A stretch of 10,684 nt of DNA from Anaerolineales bacterium (GTDB taxonomy: Bacteria; Chloroflexota; Anaerolineae; B4-G1; DUEL01), in NCBI GenBank assembly GCA_015662065.1, contig DQUX01000364.1, forward strand, positions 1 to 10,684, given 5' to 3'. Both the position numbers and the translations under genes were made by a program. This document shows, one piece after another, positions 1 through 6,271 of this stretch; position 1 is the first letter of the stretch, and each line of letters begins with the position of its first letter. Under the pieces are notes generated by a model. The model was not told where the DNA came from. It was given only the letters and a program-made list of their open reading frames with translations, and did not search any database.

Positions 1-1
1 C

Positions 2-1069
2 CGCCTGCTCCCCCCCGCCATCGTAGTCGCCACCCCCACCCCGTTGCCGGAGTCGGTGTTCGCCGACGCCACCGCCGAGGAGCGCCTCCTCATCAACCTC
101 TACGACCGAACCAATCCCGGCGTGGTCAACATCGAGGTGGCCATCGGCACTGGTGAGGAGGTGAACATCGTCAACGGGTCGGGCTTCATCATCGACACCG
201 AGGGACACATCGTCACCAACAACCACGTCGTGGAACGGGCCGACACTATCTGGGTCACCTTCAGCGACGGGAGCGTCCGGCAGGCCGGGGTGCTGGGAGC
301 CGATCCCGACTCCGACCTGGCCGTGCTGGTGGTGGACTTGCCGCCCCCCGGCGCGGTCCCGCTGGAGCTGGGGGATTCAGACGGGCTGGAGGTCGGCCAG
401 CGGGTCATCGCCATCGGAAACCCCTTCGGCCTGGAAGGGACCATGACGGTGGGGGTCATCAGCGGGCTGGGGCGGCTGCTTCGTCCCCCCATCACCAACA
501 GTGGCGGCTACTTCCGCAACCCGGAGATCATCCAGACCGACACCCCGATCAACCCGGGCAACTCTGGCGGCCCCCTTCTGGACCTGCGGGGGCGGGTAGT
601 GGGGGTCAACACCGCCATCCGAACCACCCTGGGCGTCAACACGGCGGTCGGCTTCGCCGTACCGGTCAACACCGTCAAGCAGGTCATCCCCCACCTGATC
701 GAAGAAGGGGAATACCGGTATCCCTACCTGGGCATCGGTACCGACGACCGGTTCGCCCTGGCGCAACTGGCCCTGGCTCTAGACCTGCCCACCACCCGAG
801 GGGTGCTGGTGGCGTCGGTGGTGCCGGGTTCACCTGCCCACCGGGCCGGCATCCTCGGCGGCGACCGCGCGGTCACGGTGATGGGCCGAAGCGACGTGAG
901 GATCGGCGGGGACATCATCGTCGCCATAGACGACTATGAGGTGAAGGACTTCCCCGACCTGATCGCCTACCTCGTTCGGGAGACGGAGGTGGGACAGGTG
1001 GTGACGCTGACGGTCCTGCGGAATGGGGAGGAGCTGAAGATACCTGTCGAACTGGGGGAGCGACCTTGA
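2..1069 (+). CDS. HtrA/DegP-like trypsin-fold serine protease with C-terminal PDZ domain (5' end outside window)
   Basis: This is an S1C-type serine protease, a family that degrades misfolded proteins in the cell envelope. The frame is open to the window edge, so the start is probably upstream. A TTG at 44 could be taken as a start, but the residues before it form a Pro-rich stretch typical of the linker after a signal anchor. Numbered from that TTG, the triad is His61 (in TNNHVV), Asp91 (DSDLAVL) and Ser174 (GNSGGPL). The oxyanion-loop region and the conserved GNPFGL motif (125-130) are intact, so activity is expected. One PDZ domain covers about residues 228-337 and carries a short insertion (about 272-287) before the GGDIIVAID strand. 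Single-PDZ HtrA proteins of this kind are usually membrane-anchored or exported. Assignment to htrA, degP or degS cannot be made without the N-terminus. Confidence 0.93.
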   Translation, partial: RLLPPAIVVATPTPLPESVFADATAEERLLINLYDRTNPGVVNIEVAIGTGEEVNIVNGSGFIIDTEGHIVTNNHVVERADTIWVTFSDGSVRQAGVLGADPDSDLAVLVVDLPPPGAVPLELGDSDGLEVGQRVIAIGNPFGLEGTMTVGVISGLGRLLRPPITNSGGYFRNPEIIQTDTPINPGNSGGPLLDLRGRVVGVNTAIRTTLGVNTAVGFAVPVNTVKQVIPHLIEEGEYRYPYLGIGTDDRFALAQLALALDLPTTRGVLVASVVPGSPAHRAGILGGDRAVTVMGRSDVRIGGDIIVAIDDYEVKDFPDLIAYLVRETEVGQVVTLTVLRNGEELKIPVELGERP

Positions 1070-1094
1070 TGATACTCGGTATTTGAGAAAACTC

Positions 1095-1179
1095 GCTCTA
1101 GGCGGGCCTGTGACCCGCCGATCTGACCGGTCGCAGACCGGTCAGGAGCTAGAGCCCAAGTCGGGGGTCACAGACCCCC
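1095..1179. repeat. Cluster of three palindromic hairpin units, two enclosed by an outer stem
   Basis: Three hairpins lie in the gap between the protease and the baeRF gene. Hairpin 1 has arms GGCGGG (1101-1106) and CCCGCC (1114-1119). Hairpin 2 has perfect 10-base arms CTGACCGGTC (1123-1132) and GACCGGTCAG (1136-1145) around the loop GCA. Hairpin 3 has perfect 7-base arms GGGGGTC (1163-1169) and GACCCCC (1173-1179) around the loop ACA. The heptamer GCTCTAG (1095-1101) pairs with CTAGAGC (1149-1155) and encloses hairpins 1 and 2, which could form a three-way junction; it shares one base with hairpin 1. Hairpins 2 and 3 share the centre GGTC-RCA-GACC, and hairpin 1 read on the other strand has GGTC-ACA-GGCC. 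No T-run follows, so a simple intrinsic terminator is not indicated. It may be a REP-like element or an mRNA 3'-end structure. Confidence 0.8.
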
Positions 1180-1218
1180 TCAGAGCATAATGGGACATAG
1201 AACAGAAAGGACTAGGCG

Positions 1219-2328
1219 ATGATCGACGAAAGGGAACTGCGGAGGCTGACGAAGTTTCAGAGCGACACGCCCATCTTGAGCCTCTATCTGAATGTGGACC
1301 CAACAGAGCGCACCAGCGAGGAATACCTGCTCTCCCTGCGCCACATGCTGGAGGAGGTGGAGGGACAGGCAGCCCCGGCCGACATCAGTGCCGTCCAACG
1401 GTACTTCGAGCATGAGTACGACTGGTCGGGGCGAGGGGTGGTCGTCTTCTCCTGCGCCGCCGCCGATTTCTGGCGCGCCTACCCTCTGGCCGTTCCCGTC
1501 ACCTCAGGGATCACTATCGCCCGACGCCCCTACCTCTCACCGCTGGCGGCATTGATGGATGCCTACGGGCGGTACCTCGTGGTGCTAGTGGACCGCCGGT
1601 CCGCCCGGTTCTTCTTGTTCCAACTGGGAGAACTGATCCGGCAGGAGACTTTCGAAGGGAAGGAGGTGCGGAAGTTGAAGAAGGGCCGCGGCTCCTCCGG
1701 CGGCCCCGGGCGACGGGGGGGGGCACCTATCTCCAGCCGCCGTGAGGAGGAGGTGGCCATGCGAAACCTGCGGGCCGCAGCCAAGGCCACCCTCCGCTTC
1801 CTCCGTCGCCACAGGCCACAACGACTGATCCTGGCCGGCACAGAGCCCACCGTCGCTCAGTTCCGCGATCTGCTGCCTAAGGCCACGCAGGAGAGGGTGA
1901 TCGGCACCCTGGGGATCGGCCCCGGGGCGACCGAGCCGGAGATCAAGGCCCGCTCCCTCGAGGTCCTCCAGCAGGTGGAGGAGGAGCGAAAAGCGGCCAT
2001 CGTGGAGGCCGTTTTCACGGCGGCGGCTAAAGGGCGCGAGGGGATCGTAGGGCTGGACGAGACCCTCAGCGCTGCCCACGAGGGCCGCATTCGCACACTG
2101 GTCATCGACCGACACTACCACGCCCCCGGCTACCGCTGTGACCACTGCGGTTACCTCACCACCCAGAAGCCGACCACCTGCCCCTTCTGCGGCGGCACCT
2201 TTGTCGAGATCCCCGACGCGGCGGAGGCGGTGGTCACTAAGGTGATCGAGGAGGGGGGAGAGATCGAGGTGGTGGACGGCCACCCGAAGCTGGAGCAGGC
2301 CGGGGTTGGGGCGCTGTTGCGATACTAA
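1219..2328 (+). CDS. baeRF/VLRF1-type eRF1-like protein (putative ribosome-associated release or peptidyl-tRNA hydrolysis factor) with GGA in place of GGQ
   Basis: The 369-residue protein matches, from memory of the family, bacterial relatives of archaeal/eukaryotic release factor 1 (baeRF; Vms1/ANKZF1 relatives). Members act or are predicted to act on peptidyl-tRNA at the ribosome. The N-terminal domain (about 1-115) includes SLYLNVDP (21-28) and GVVVFSC. The middle eRF1-like domain begins near YLVVLVDRRSARFF (119-132), followed by the Gly/Arg-rich loop (156-168) where the catalytic GGQ would sit; here it reads RRGGAP with GGA at 167-169. The C-terminal domain has the LVIDRHYHAPG segment and a zinc ribbon with Cys307, Cys310, Cys321 and Cys324. 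The ATG at 1219 has AAAGGA at 1206-1211 with 7-base spacing. The loop codons lie in a run of nine G (1715-1723), but the frame continues normally on both sides. The family call is solid; the exact activity is uncertain because the key Gln is absent. Confidence 0.82.
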   Translation: MIDERELRRLTKFQSDTPILSLYLNVDPTERTSEEYLLSLRHMLEEVEGQAAPADISAVQRYFEHEYDWSGRGVVVFSCAAADFWRAYPLAVPVTSGITIARRPYLSPLAALMDAYGRYLVVLVDRRSARFFLFQLGELIRQETFEGKEVRKLKKGRGSSGGPGRRGGAPISSRREEEVAMRNLRAAAKATLRFLRRHRPQRLILAGTEPTVAQFRDLLPKATQERVIGTLGIGPGATEPEIKARSLEVLQQVEEERKAAIVEAVFTAAAKGREGIVGLDETLSAAHEGRIRTLVIDRHYHAPGYRCDHCGYLTTQKPTTCPFCGGTFVEIPDAAEAVVTKVIEEGGEIEVVDGHPKLEQAGVGALLRY

Positions 2329-2353
2329 CCGCCCCACGGGGGATAGGCGACCA

Positions 2354-2387
2354 AGCCCCTGCCGGGCCGCGCGGCCCGGCAGGGGCT
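2354..2387. terminator. Long perfect inverted repeat, likely shared bidirectional terminator
   Basis: Two perfect 17-base arms (2354-2370 and 2371-2387) form a GC-rich hairpin; as RNA it would fold with a CGCG loop. It lies 26 bases after the stop of the baeRF gene and 38 bases beyond the 3' end of the minus-strand tRNA, so it sits where two converging transcripts end. There is no clear T-run on either strand, so it is not a textbook intrinsic terminator. The role is inferred from position and stem strength. Confidence 0.65.
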
Positions 2388-2425
2388 CCTGCTACCTATC
2401 ACAATGCGCGTCGCGGACCAACCAG

Positions 2426-2498
2426 TGGCCCATAGGGGATTCGAACCCCTGTTTCCGGCTTGAGAGGCCGGCGTCCTAGTCCTCTAGACGAATGGGCC
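2426..2498 (-). tRNA. tRNA-Glu (anticodon CTC)
   Basis: Read on the minus strand, the 73-base gene has a 7-bp acceptor stem GGCCCAT / ATGGGCC with discriminator A. The anticodon stem is CCGGC / GCCGG around the loop CTCTCAA, giving anticodon CTC (reads GAG). The T arm AGGGG-TTCGAAT-CCCCT is intact. The 3' CCA is not encoded (the next bases are CTG), so it must be added enzymatically. A strong minus-strand promoter lies just upstream (2509-2537). Confidence 0.97.
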
Positions 2499-2508
2499 AA
2501 GCGGCGGT

Positions 2509-2537
2509 ATTTTACCAGCCTCCCCCCTTTTTGTCAA
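2509..2537 (-). promoter_or_regulatory. Promoter of tRNA-Glu (minus strand)
   Basis: On the minus strand, TTGACA (2537-2532) is followed by a 17-base spacer and TAAAAT (2514-2509). The -35 is a perfect sigma-70-type consensus and the -10 matches 5 of 6. Transcription would start a few bases before the tRNA 5' end at 2498. The -35 shares bases with the opposing yjbQ promoter. Confidence 0.85.
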
Positions 2538-2559
2538 ACCTCGCGCAAGGTGTTATACT
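2531..2559 (+). promoter_or_regulatory. Promoter of the yjbQ-family gene (plus strand)
   Basis: TTGTCA (2531-2536), a 17-base spacer and TATACT (2554-2559) form a good sigma-70-type promoter. TG at 2551-2552 supplies an extended -10 (TGTTATACT). Transcription would begin near 2566, about 38 bases before the ATG at 2604. Its -35 overlaps the tRNA-Glu -35 by five bases. Confidence 0.82.
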
Positions 2560-2603
2560 GCTGCACACTCCCAACCCACCGCGTCAGATCAGAGATTGGA
2601 CAG

Positions 2604-2999
2604 ATGCGACAGATCGAGGTCAAGACGGAAGCACATCAAGAGCTCCACGACATCACCCCCCAGGTCCAGGCCGCAGTGGAGGCCAGCGGGATCGCTGAGG
2701 GGGTCTGCTACCTCTTCTGCCCCCACACCACCGCCGGGTTGACCCTCAACGAGAACTGGGACCCCAGCGTTCGGCACGATCTGGGCCTGGTCTTCGACAA
2801 CCTGGTTCCCCACCGGCCCGACTTCCGCCACCGCGAGGGAAACTCCCCCGCCCATGCCAAGACCAGCCTGGTCGGCAGCAGCCTGACCCTCTTCGTCAGC
2901 GGCGGGCGGCTGGTGCTGGGCTCCTGGCAGGGGGTCTTCCTGGCCGAGTTCGATGGCCCCCGTCGGCGGCGGGTGCTGGTCAAGGTGATGGCGGGGTAG
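2604..2999 (+). CDS. yjbQ: YjbQ/UPF0047 family protein
   Basis: The 131-residue product is the usual length for the YjbQ family, small trimeric proteins with a proposed side activity as thiamine-phosphate synthase; the physiological role is unsettled. Family signatures are FCPHTTAGLTLNEN (38-51, with His41, Asn49 and Glu50), DPSVRHDL (53-60), HREGNSPAHAKTSLVGSS (76-93, with His76 and His84) and LGSWQGVFLAEFDGPR (105-120). The frame is open further upstream, but a start at 2460 would lie inside the tRNA gene and upstream of the promoter. ATG 2604 gives the canonical N-terminus (MRQIEV). Its ribosome binding site is weak (TTGGA near 2596). It is followed after 49 bases by the radical SAM gene on the same strand, and the two may be co-transcribed. 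Confidence 0.93.
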   Translation: MRQIEVKTEAHQELHDITPQVQAAVEASGIAEGVCYLFCPHTTAGLTLNENWDPSVRHDLGLVFDNLVPHRPDFRHREGNSPAHAKTSLVGSSLTLFVSGGRLVLGSWQGVFLAEFDGPRRRRVLVKVMAG

Positions 3000-3048
3000 C
3001 GCGAAGGTCTGTCCTGCGCTCCCGTGCGGCTACAAGGTGGCTTGCCCG

Positions 3049-4899
3049 ATGGTCATTCCCTTCGACAGACTGGAGCGGTTGCTCCTGCGCGTCCAGCGGC
3101 CCGGCCGGTACATCGGCGGAGAGGTGAACGCGGTCCGCAAGGACTGGGACCGCACCCCCGTCCGCGTCTGCCTGGCCTTCCCCGACGTCTACGACCTGGG
3201 GATGTCTAACCTGGGCCTCCAGGTCCTCTACGACATCCTCAACCGAATGGAAGGGGTGTTGGCGGAGCGGGCCTACGCCCCCTGGCCCGATATGGCGGCG
3301 GCCCTGCGAGAGACAGGGATCCCCCTCTACAGCCTGGAGACCTTCCATCCCCTCTCCGAGTTCGACATCCTGGGCTTCAGCCTCCCCTACGAGGTCCTCT
3401 ACACCAACCTGTTGGAGATGCTGGACCTGGCGGGGCTGCCGCTACTGAGCGCGGAGCGGGACGAGACCCATCCGCTGGTCATCGCCGGGGGGCATGCCAC
3501 CTTCAACCCGGAGCCAGTGGCCGATTTCGTAGATGCGTTCGTCATCGGCGACGGGGAGGAGGCGGTGGTGGACGTGGTGCGGGCCTACCGGCGCACCCGC
3601 GATGGGAGCCGGGAGGAGCAACTGACCGGTCTGGCCCAGGTTCCGGGGGTCTACGTACCCCGCTTCTACGACGTCGCCTACCATCCGGATGGGACGGTGG
3701 CGCGGGTGACTCCCAACCGACCCGAGGCCCCCCACCCCATCCTGCGGCGGATCGTCCCGGTGCTTCCCCCACCCCCCACCCGCCAACTGGTCCCCAACAC
3801 CTCCGTGGCCCACGACCGGGGGGTGATCGAGATCCAGCGGGGCTGCACCCGGGGCTGCCGCTTCTGCCACGCCGGGATGGTCACCCGGCCGGTGCGAGAG
3901 CGGCCCCTGGAGGAGATTCTGGAGGCAGTGGACGGGATCCTGGCCCAGACCGGCTATGGGGAGATCGCCCTGCTCTCTCTCTCCTCCGCCGACTACTCCC
4001 GCATCGGCGAGCTGGTAGAGACGCTGGCAGAGCGGTACGCCGGTCTCCACCTCTCCATCTCCCTCCCCAGCCTCCGCATCGAGTCCTTCTCCGTGGACCT
4101 GGCCGAGGGGATCAGCCGGGGGCGACGGACCGGCTTCACCTTCGCCCCCGAGGCCGGCACCGAGCGGCTGCGGTCTGTCATCAACAAGCCGATCCCCACC
4201 GGACAGGTGCTGGAGGTGGCCCGGGAGGTCTTCGCCCGGGGTTGGCGGACAGTGAAGCTGTACTTTATGATCGGCCTGCCGGGGGAGACGGAGGCGGACG
4301 TGGCGGCCATCGCCGAGCTGGCCCGGGGGGTGCGGGCGGAGGGGCGGAAGATCCACGGGCGACGGGCTCAGGTCAACGTGAGCGTCAGCACCTTCGTCCC
4401 CAAGCCCCACACCCCCTTCCAATGGGCACCCCTGGCCTCCCTGGAGGATATCCTGGCCAGGCAACAGGCTCTGCGGAAGAGCCTGCGGGGCGGCGGGCTG
4501 AAAGTCAGTTGGAACGAACCCCAAATGACCCTTCTGGAGGCAACCCTCTCCCGAGGGGACCGGCGACTGGGCGCGGTGGTCCGTCGGGCCTGGCAACAGG
4601 GAGCCCGCTTCGACGGCTGGGACGACTGGTTCGACCAGGGCGCTTGGTCGGCCGGGTTCGCCCAGGAAGGGTTGGACCCCGCCTTCTACACCCATCGGGC
4701 GCGGGGACGGGAGGAGATCCTGCCGTGGGACCACATCGCCACGGGGGTACGCAAACCGTACCTCTGGCGGGAGTGGGAGTTGAGCCGGCAGGTTCAATCT
4801 CGGCCCGACTGCCGGAGCCAGTGCTATGGATGCGGTATCCTCGCCGCCTTCGGCGAGCTGTGGACGCCAGCGTGGGGCTGCCCGCAGAGGGACACATAG
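3049..4899 (+). CDS. B12-binding-type radical SAM protein, TIGR03960 family
   Basis: This 616-residue protein resembles the TIGR03960 family, whose substrate is unknown. The N-terminal part (about 30-200) looks like a cobalamin-binding Rossmann fold, but the motif reads DVYDLG instead of DxHxxG, so His-on B12 ligation is not expected. The radical SAM core follows, with the cluster motif C266-x3-C270-x2-C273 (GCTRGCRFC). The C-terminus has a second CxxxCxxC set, Cys588, Cys592 and Cys595 (DCRSQCYGCG), which could hold another metal centre. I chose ATG 3049 because AAGGTGG (3034-3040) lies 8 bases upstream; a GTG at 3037 is possible but has no ribosome binding site. The DUF2344 partner gene follows after 50 bases. 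In many bacteria these two are adjacent or fused, and often near RNase G and rplU-rpmA. Confidence 0.9.
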   Translation: MVIPFDRLERLLLRVQRPGRYIGGEVNAVRKDWDRTPVRVCLAFPDVYDLGMSNLGLQVLYDILNRMEGVLAERAYAPWPDMAAALRETGIPLYSLETFHPLSEFDILGFSLPYEVLYTNLLEMLDLAGLPLLSAERDETHPLVIAGGHATFNPEPVADFVDAFVIGDGEEAVVDVVRAYRRTRDGSREEQLTGLAQVPGVYVPRFYDVAYHPDGTVARVTPNRPEAPHPILRRIVPVLPPPPTRQLVPNTSVAHDRGVIEIQRGCTRGCRFCHAGMVTRPVRERPLEEILEAVDGILAQTGYGEIALLSLSSADYSRIGELVETLAERYAGLHLSISLPSLRIESFSVDLAEGISRGRRTGFTFAPEAGTERLRSVINKPIPTGQVLEVAREVFARGWRTVKLYFMIGLPGETEADVAAIAELARGVRAEGRKIHGRRAQVNVSVSTFVPKPHTPFQWAPLASLEDILARQQALRKSLRGGGLKVSWNEPQMTLLEATLSRGDRRLGAVVRRAWQQGARFDGWDDWFDQGAWSAGFAQEGLDPAFYTHRARGREEILPWDHIATGVRKPYLWREWELSRQVQSRPDCRSQCYGCGILAAFGELWTPAWGCPQRDT

Positions 4900-4915
4900 A
4901 TGGGATGACGGGGTG

Positions 4916-4939
4916 TCTCCGCGTCCCCGCGTTTCCACA
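4916..4939. repeat. Degenerate 8-base tandem repeat in the radical SAM/DUF2344 gap
   Basis: Three consecutive 8-base units, TCTCCGCG, TCCCCGCG and TTTCCACA, fill most of the gap before the DUF2344 gene. The complementary form of a similar unit appears at 8021-8050. Such degenerate CCGYG-type tracts occur in intergenic regions of several GC-rich genomes; no function is evident. Confidence 0.5.
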
Positions 4940-4949
4940 GGGAGGGGGT

Positions 4950-5597
4950 ATGAAACAACGGCTACGGATCACCTACAGTGTGAACGGCCCCCTGCGCTAC
5001 GCCTCCCACCTGGAGCGGACGCGGGTCTGGATGCGGGCGGCGCGGCGGGCCGGGCTCCCGCTATCCTACTCCGGAGGCTTCAACCCCCGCCCCCGCATCC
5101 AGGTCGCCGCCGCCCTGCCGGTGGGATTCGCCGCCGACGAGGAGATACTGGACCTGTGGATGGCCCGGCCGGTGGGTCCCACCGAGGCGCGGGCGGCGCT
5201 GGCAGAAACCTTGCCGGAGGGGCTGACGATCCTCCGGCTGGAGGAGATCGACCCCGCCGCCCCCTCCCTCCCAACCCGCGTGCGGGCAGCGGAGTACACC
5301 GCGACCGTGGAAACGACGGTGGCAACGCAGGAGGTCCGCCGCCGGGTGGAGGCGCTGCTGGGGGCGGAGAGCCTGCCCCGTCAGCGGCGGGGCCGAACCT
5401 ACGACCTGCGCCCCCTCGTAGAGGGGCTCTGGGTGGAGGCGGAGCGACCGGGGGAGGTCGTCCTGGGGATGGTGCTGACGGCCCGGGAGGGAGCCACCGG
5501 CCGTCCGGAGGAGGTGCTGGACGCGCTGGGGCTGGGAGAGGATTTCTTCCGTGTCCGGCGGCGGCGGCTCCTGTTGGAACCGGCCGCGAAAGGTTGA
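4950..5597 (+). CDS. DUF2344 / TIGR03936 family radical SAM-linked protein
   Basis: The 215-residue product matches the DUF2344 family, named for its linkage to TIGR03960 radical SAM proteins. Characteristic segments are LRYASHLERTRVWMRAARRAG (16-36), which resembles the usual SHLDLxRxxxRAxRRAxLP pattern, and LPLSYSGGFNPRPRI (37-51). The frame is open well upstream, but that part is the overlapping radical SAM gene in another frame. ATG 4950 directly follows a strong ribosome binding site (GGAGGGGG, 4941-4948) and gives the family's normal N-terminus. The function is unknown; tight pairing with the radical SAM gene suggests they act together. The stop codon at 5595-5597 overlaps the -35 box of the rplU promoter. 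Confidence 0.9.
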   Translation: MKQRLRITYSVNGPLRYASHLERTRVWMRAARRAGLPLSYSGGFNPRPRIQVAAALPVGFAADEEILDLWMARPVGPTEARAALAETLPEGLTILRLEEIDPAAPSLPTRVRAAEYTATVETTVATQEVRRRVEALLGAESLPRQRRGRTYDLRPLVEGLWVEAERPGEVVLGMVLTAREGATGRPEEVLDALGLGEDFFRVRRRRLLLEPAAKG

Positions 5598-5621
5598 CAA
5601 ATCACAGGTTCCCGTTATAAT
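5594..5621 (+). promoter_or_regulatory. Strong promoter of the rplU-rpmA-rpmE operon
   Basis: TTGACA (5594-5599) and TATAAT (5616-5621), both perfect consensus, are separated by 16 bases. The -35 contains the TGA stop of the DUF2344 gene. The expected start of transcription is near 5628, giving a leader of about 50 bases. Confidence 0.9.
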
Positions 5622-5629
5622 ATCCTCGT

Positions 5630-5651
5630 GGCCGGGCCACTAGGCGCGGCC
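5630..5651 (+). promoter_or_regulatory. Leader hairpin upstream of rplU
   Basis: Arms 5630-5638 (GGCCGGGCC) and 5643-5651 (GGCGCGGCC) pair with one G-G mismatch around an ACTA loop, right at the start of the predicted transcript. The ribosome binding site follows 14 bases later. It may stabilise the mRNA 5' end or serve ribosomal protein autoregulation; I see no match to a known leader class. Confidence 0.45.
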
Positions 5652-5678
5652 TGTATCGCGCTTTCGGGAGGCTACATC

Positions 5679-5990
5679 GTGTACGCGGTGATTCGATCAG
5701 GCGGACGACAATACCGGGTTCAGGCGGGCGATCGGCTCCTGGTGGAGAAACTGCCCGTCGAGGCCGGGCAACAAATCACACTGGACGAAGTCCTGCTGGT
5801 GGCCGGCGAAAAGGAGACCAAGATCGGCACCCCGCTGGTGGAAGGGGCCAAGATCGTGGCGACGGTCCTGGGCCAGGAGAAGGGGCCGAAGATCCGTATC
5901 TTCAAGTATCGCCCCAAGCAACGATACCGGCGGCGAGCGGGCCATCGGCAGACCTACACCCGCCTACGGGTGGATGAGATCGTAGTGTAG
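5679..5990 (+). CDS. rplU: 50S ribosomal protein L21
   Basis: The 103-residue product is full-length L21, a 23S rRNA-binding protein of the large subunit. It begins YAVIRSGGRQYRVQAGD after the start and ends in the typical basic tail (KIRIFKYRPKQRYRRRAGHRQ at about 83-103, followed by YTRLRVDEI). I chose GTG 5679 because GGGAGG (5666-5671) lies 7 bases upstream and the resulting N-terminus matches L21. An in-frame GTG at 5628 would add 17 non-conserved residues and coincides with the predicted transcription start. It is the first gene of an rplU-rpmA-rpmE operon and is followed by rpmA after 14 bases. Confidence 0.97.
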   Translation: MYAVIRSGGRQYRVQAGDRLLVEKLPVEAGQQITLDEVLLVAGEKETKIGTPLVEGAKIVATVLGQEKGPKIRIFKYRPKQRYRRRAGHRQTYTRLRVDEIVV

Positions 5991-6004
5991 CAGGAGGTTG
6001 GGAG

Positions 6005-6265
6005 ATGGCGCACAAGAAGGGTGGTGGCAGCAGCCGCAACGGGCGGGACAGCCGCAGCAAACGCCTGGGGGTGAAGAAGTATGGCGGCGAGCAGGTGCGT
6101 GCCGGCAACATCATCGTCCGTCAGCGGGGGATGCGCATCAAGCCGGGCACCAACGTGGGGATGGGGAAAGACTACACGCTCTTTGCACTGACCGACGGGT
6201 ACGTCCGCTTCGAGCCGATCCGCGGAGGGCGAAAGCGAGCGAGCATCTACCCGGAGCGGAGGTAA
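6005..6265 (+). CDS. rpmA: 50S ribosomal protein L27
   Basis: The 86-residue product is a normal-length L27, which reaches toward the peptidyl transferase centre through its N-terminal tail. It starts MAHKKGGGSSRNGRDS and includes GNIIVRQRG and the GMGKDYTLFAL motif. No cleavable N-terminal extension of the Firmicutes type is present. ATG 6005 has AGGAGG at 5992-5997 with 7-base spacing. The ribosome binding site of the next gene lies within its last codons, which indicates tight coupling. Confidence 0.98.
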   Translation: MAHKKGGGSSRNGRDSRSKRLGVKKYGGEQVRAGNIIVRQRGMRIKPGTNVGMGKDYTLFALTDGYVRFEPIRGGRKRASIYPERR

Positions 6266-6271
6266 CCGACC

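Noticed and set aside
1095..1179. A CRISPR array or tRNA-like gene in the palindrome cluster
   Set aside because: The units differ in length and stem sequence with no regular spacers, and there is no T arm or anticodon arm of tRNA form.
1186..1191. CATAAT as a -10 box for the baeRF gene
   Set aside because: The region about 17 bases upstream is the GC-rich hairpin 3, with nothing resembling a -35 box.
1715..1723. Nine-G run in the baeRF gene as a frameshift error
   Set aside because: The reading frame carries family motifs on both sides of the run, so no net shift is present; a substitution or an in-frame error cannot be excluded.
2460..2603. Upstream start for the YjbQ-family protein
   Set aside because: It would lie within tRNA-Glu and upstream of the promoter; the added residues are not conserved in the family.
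3442..4938. A 498-codon open frame on the minus strand across the radical SAM gene
   Set aside because: It lies antisense to a gene with clear family motifs, and its translation is Pro/Gly/Leu/His-rich without domains. Long antisense frames are expected at this GC content.
4242..4949. Upstream extension of the DUF2344 gene in the same frame
   Set aside because: The segment overlaps the radical SAM coding region in another frame and is Gly/Arg/Pro-rich. ATG 4950 has a strong ribosome binding site and gives the family N-terminus.
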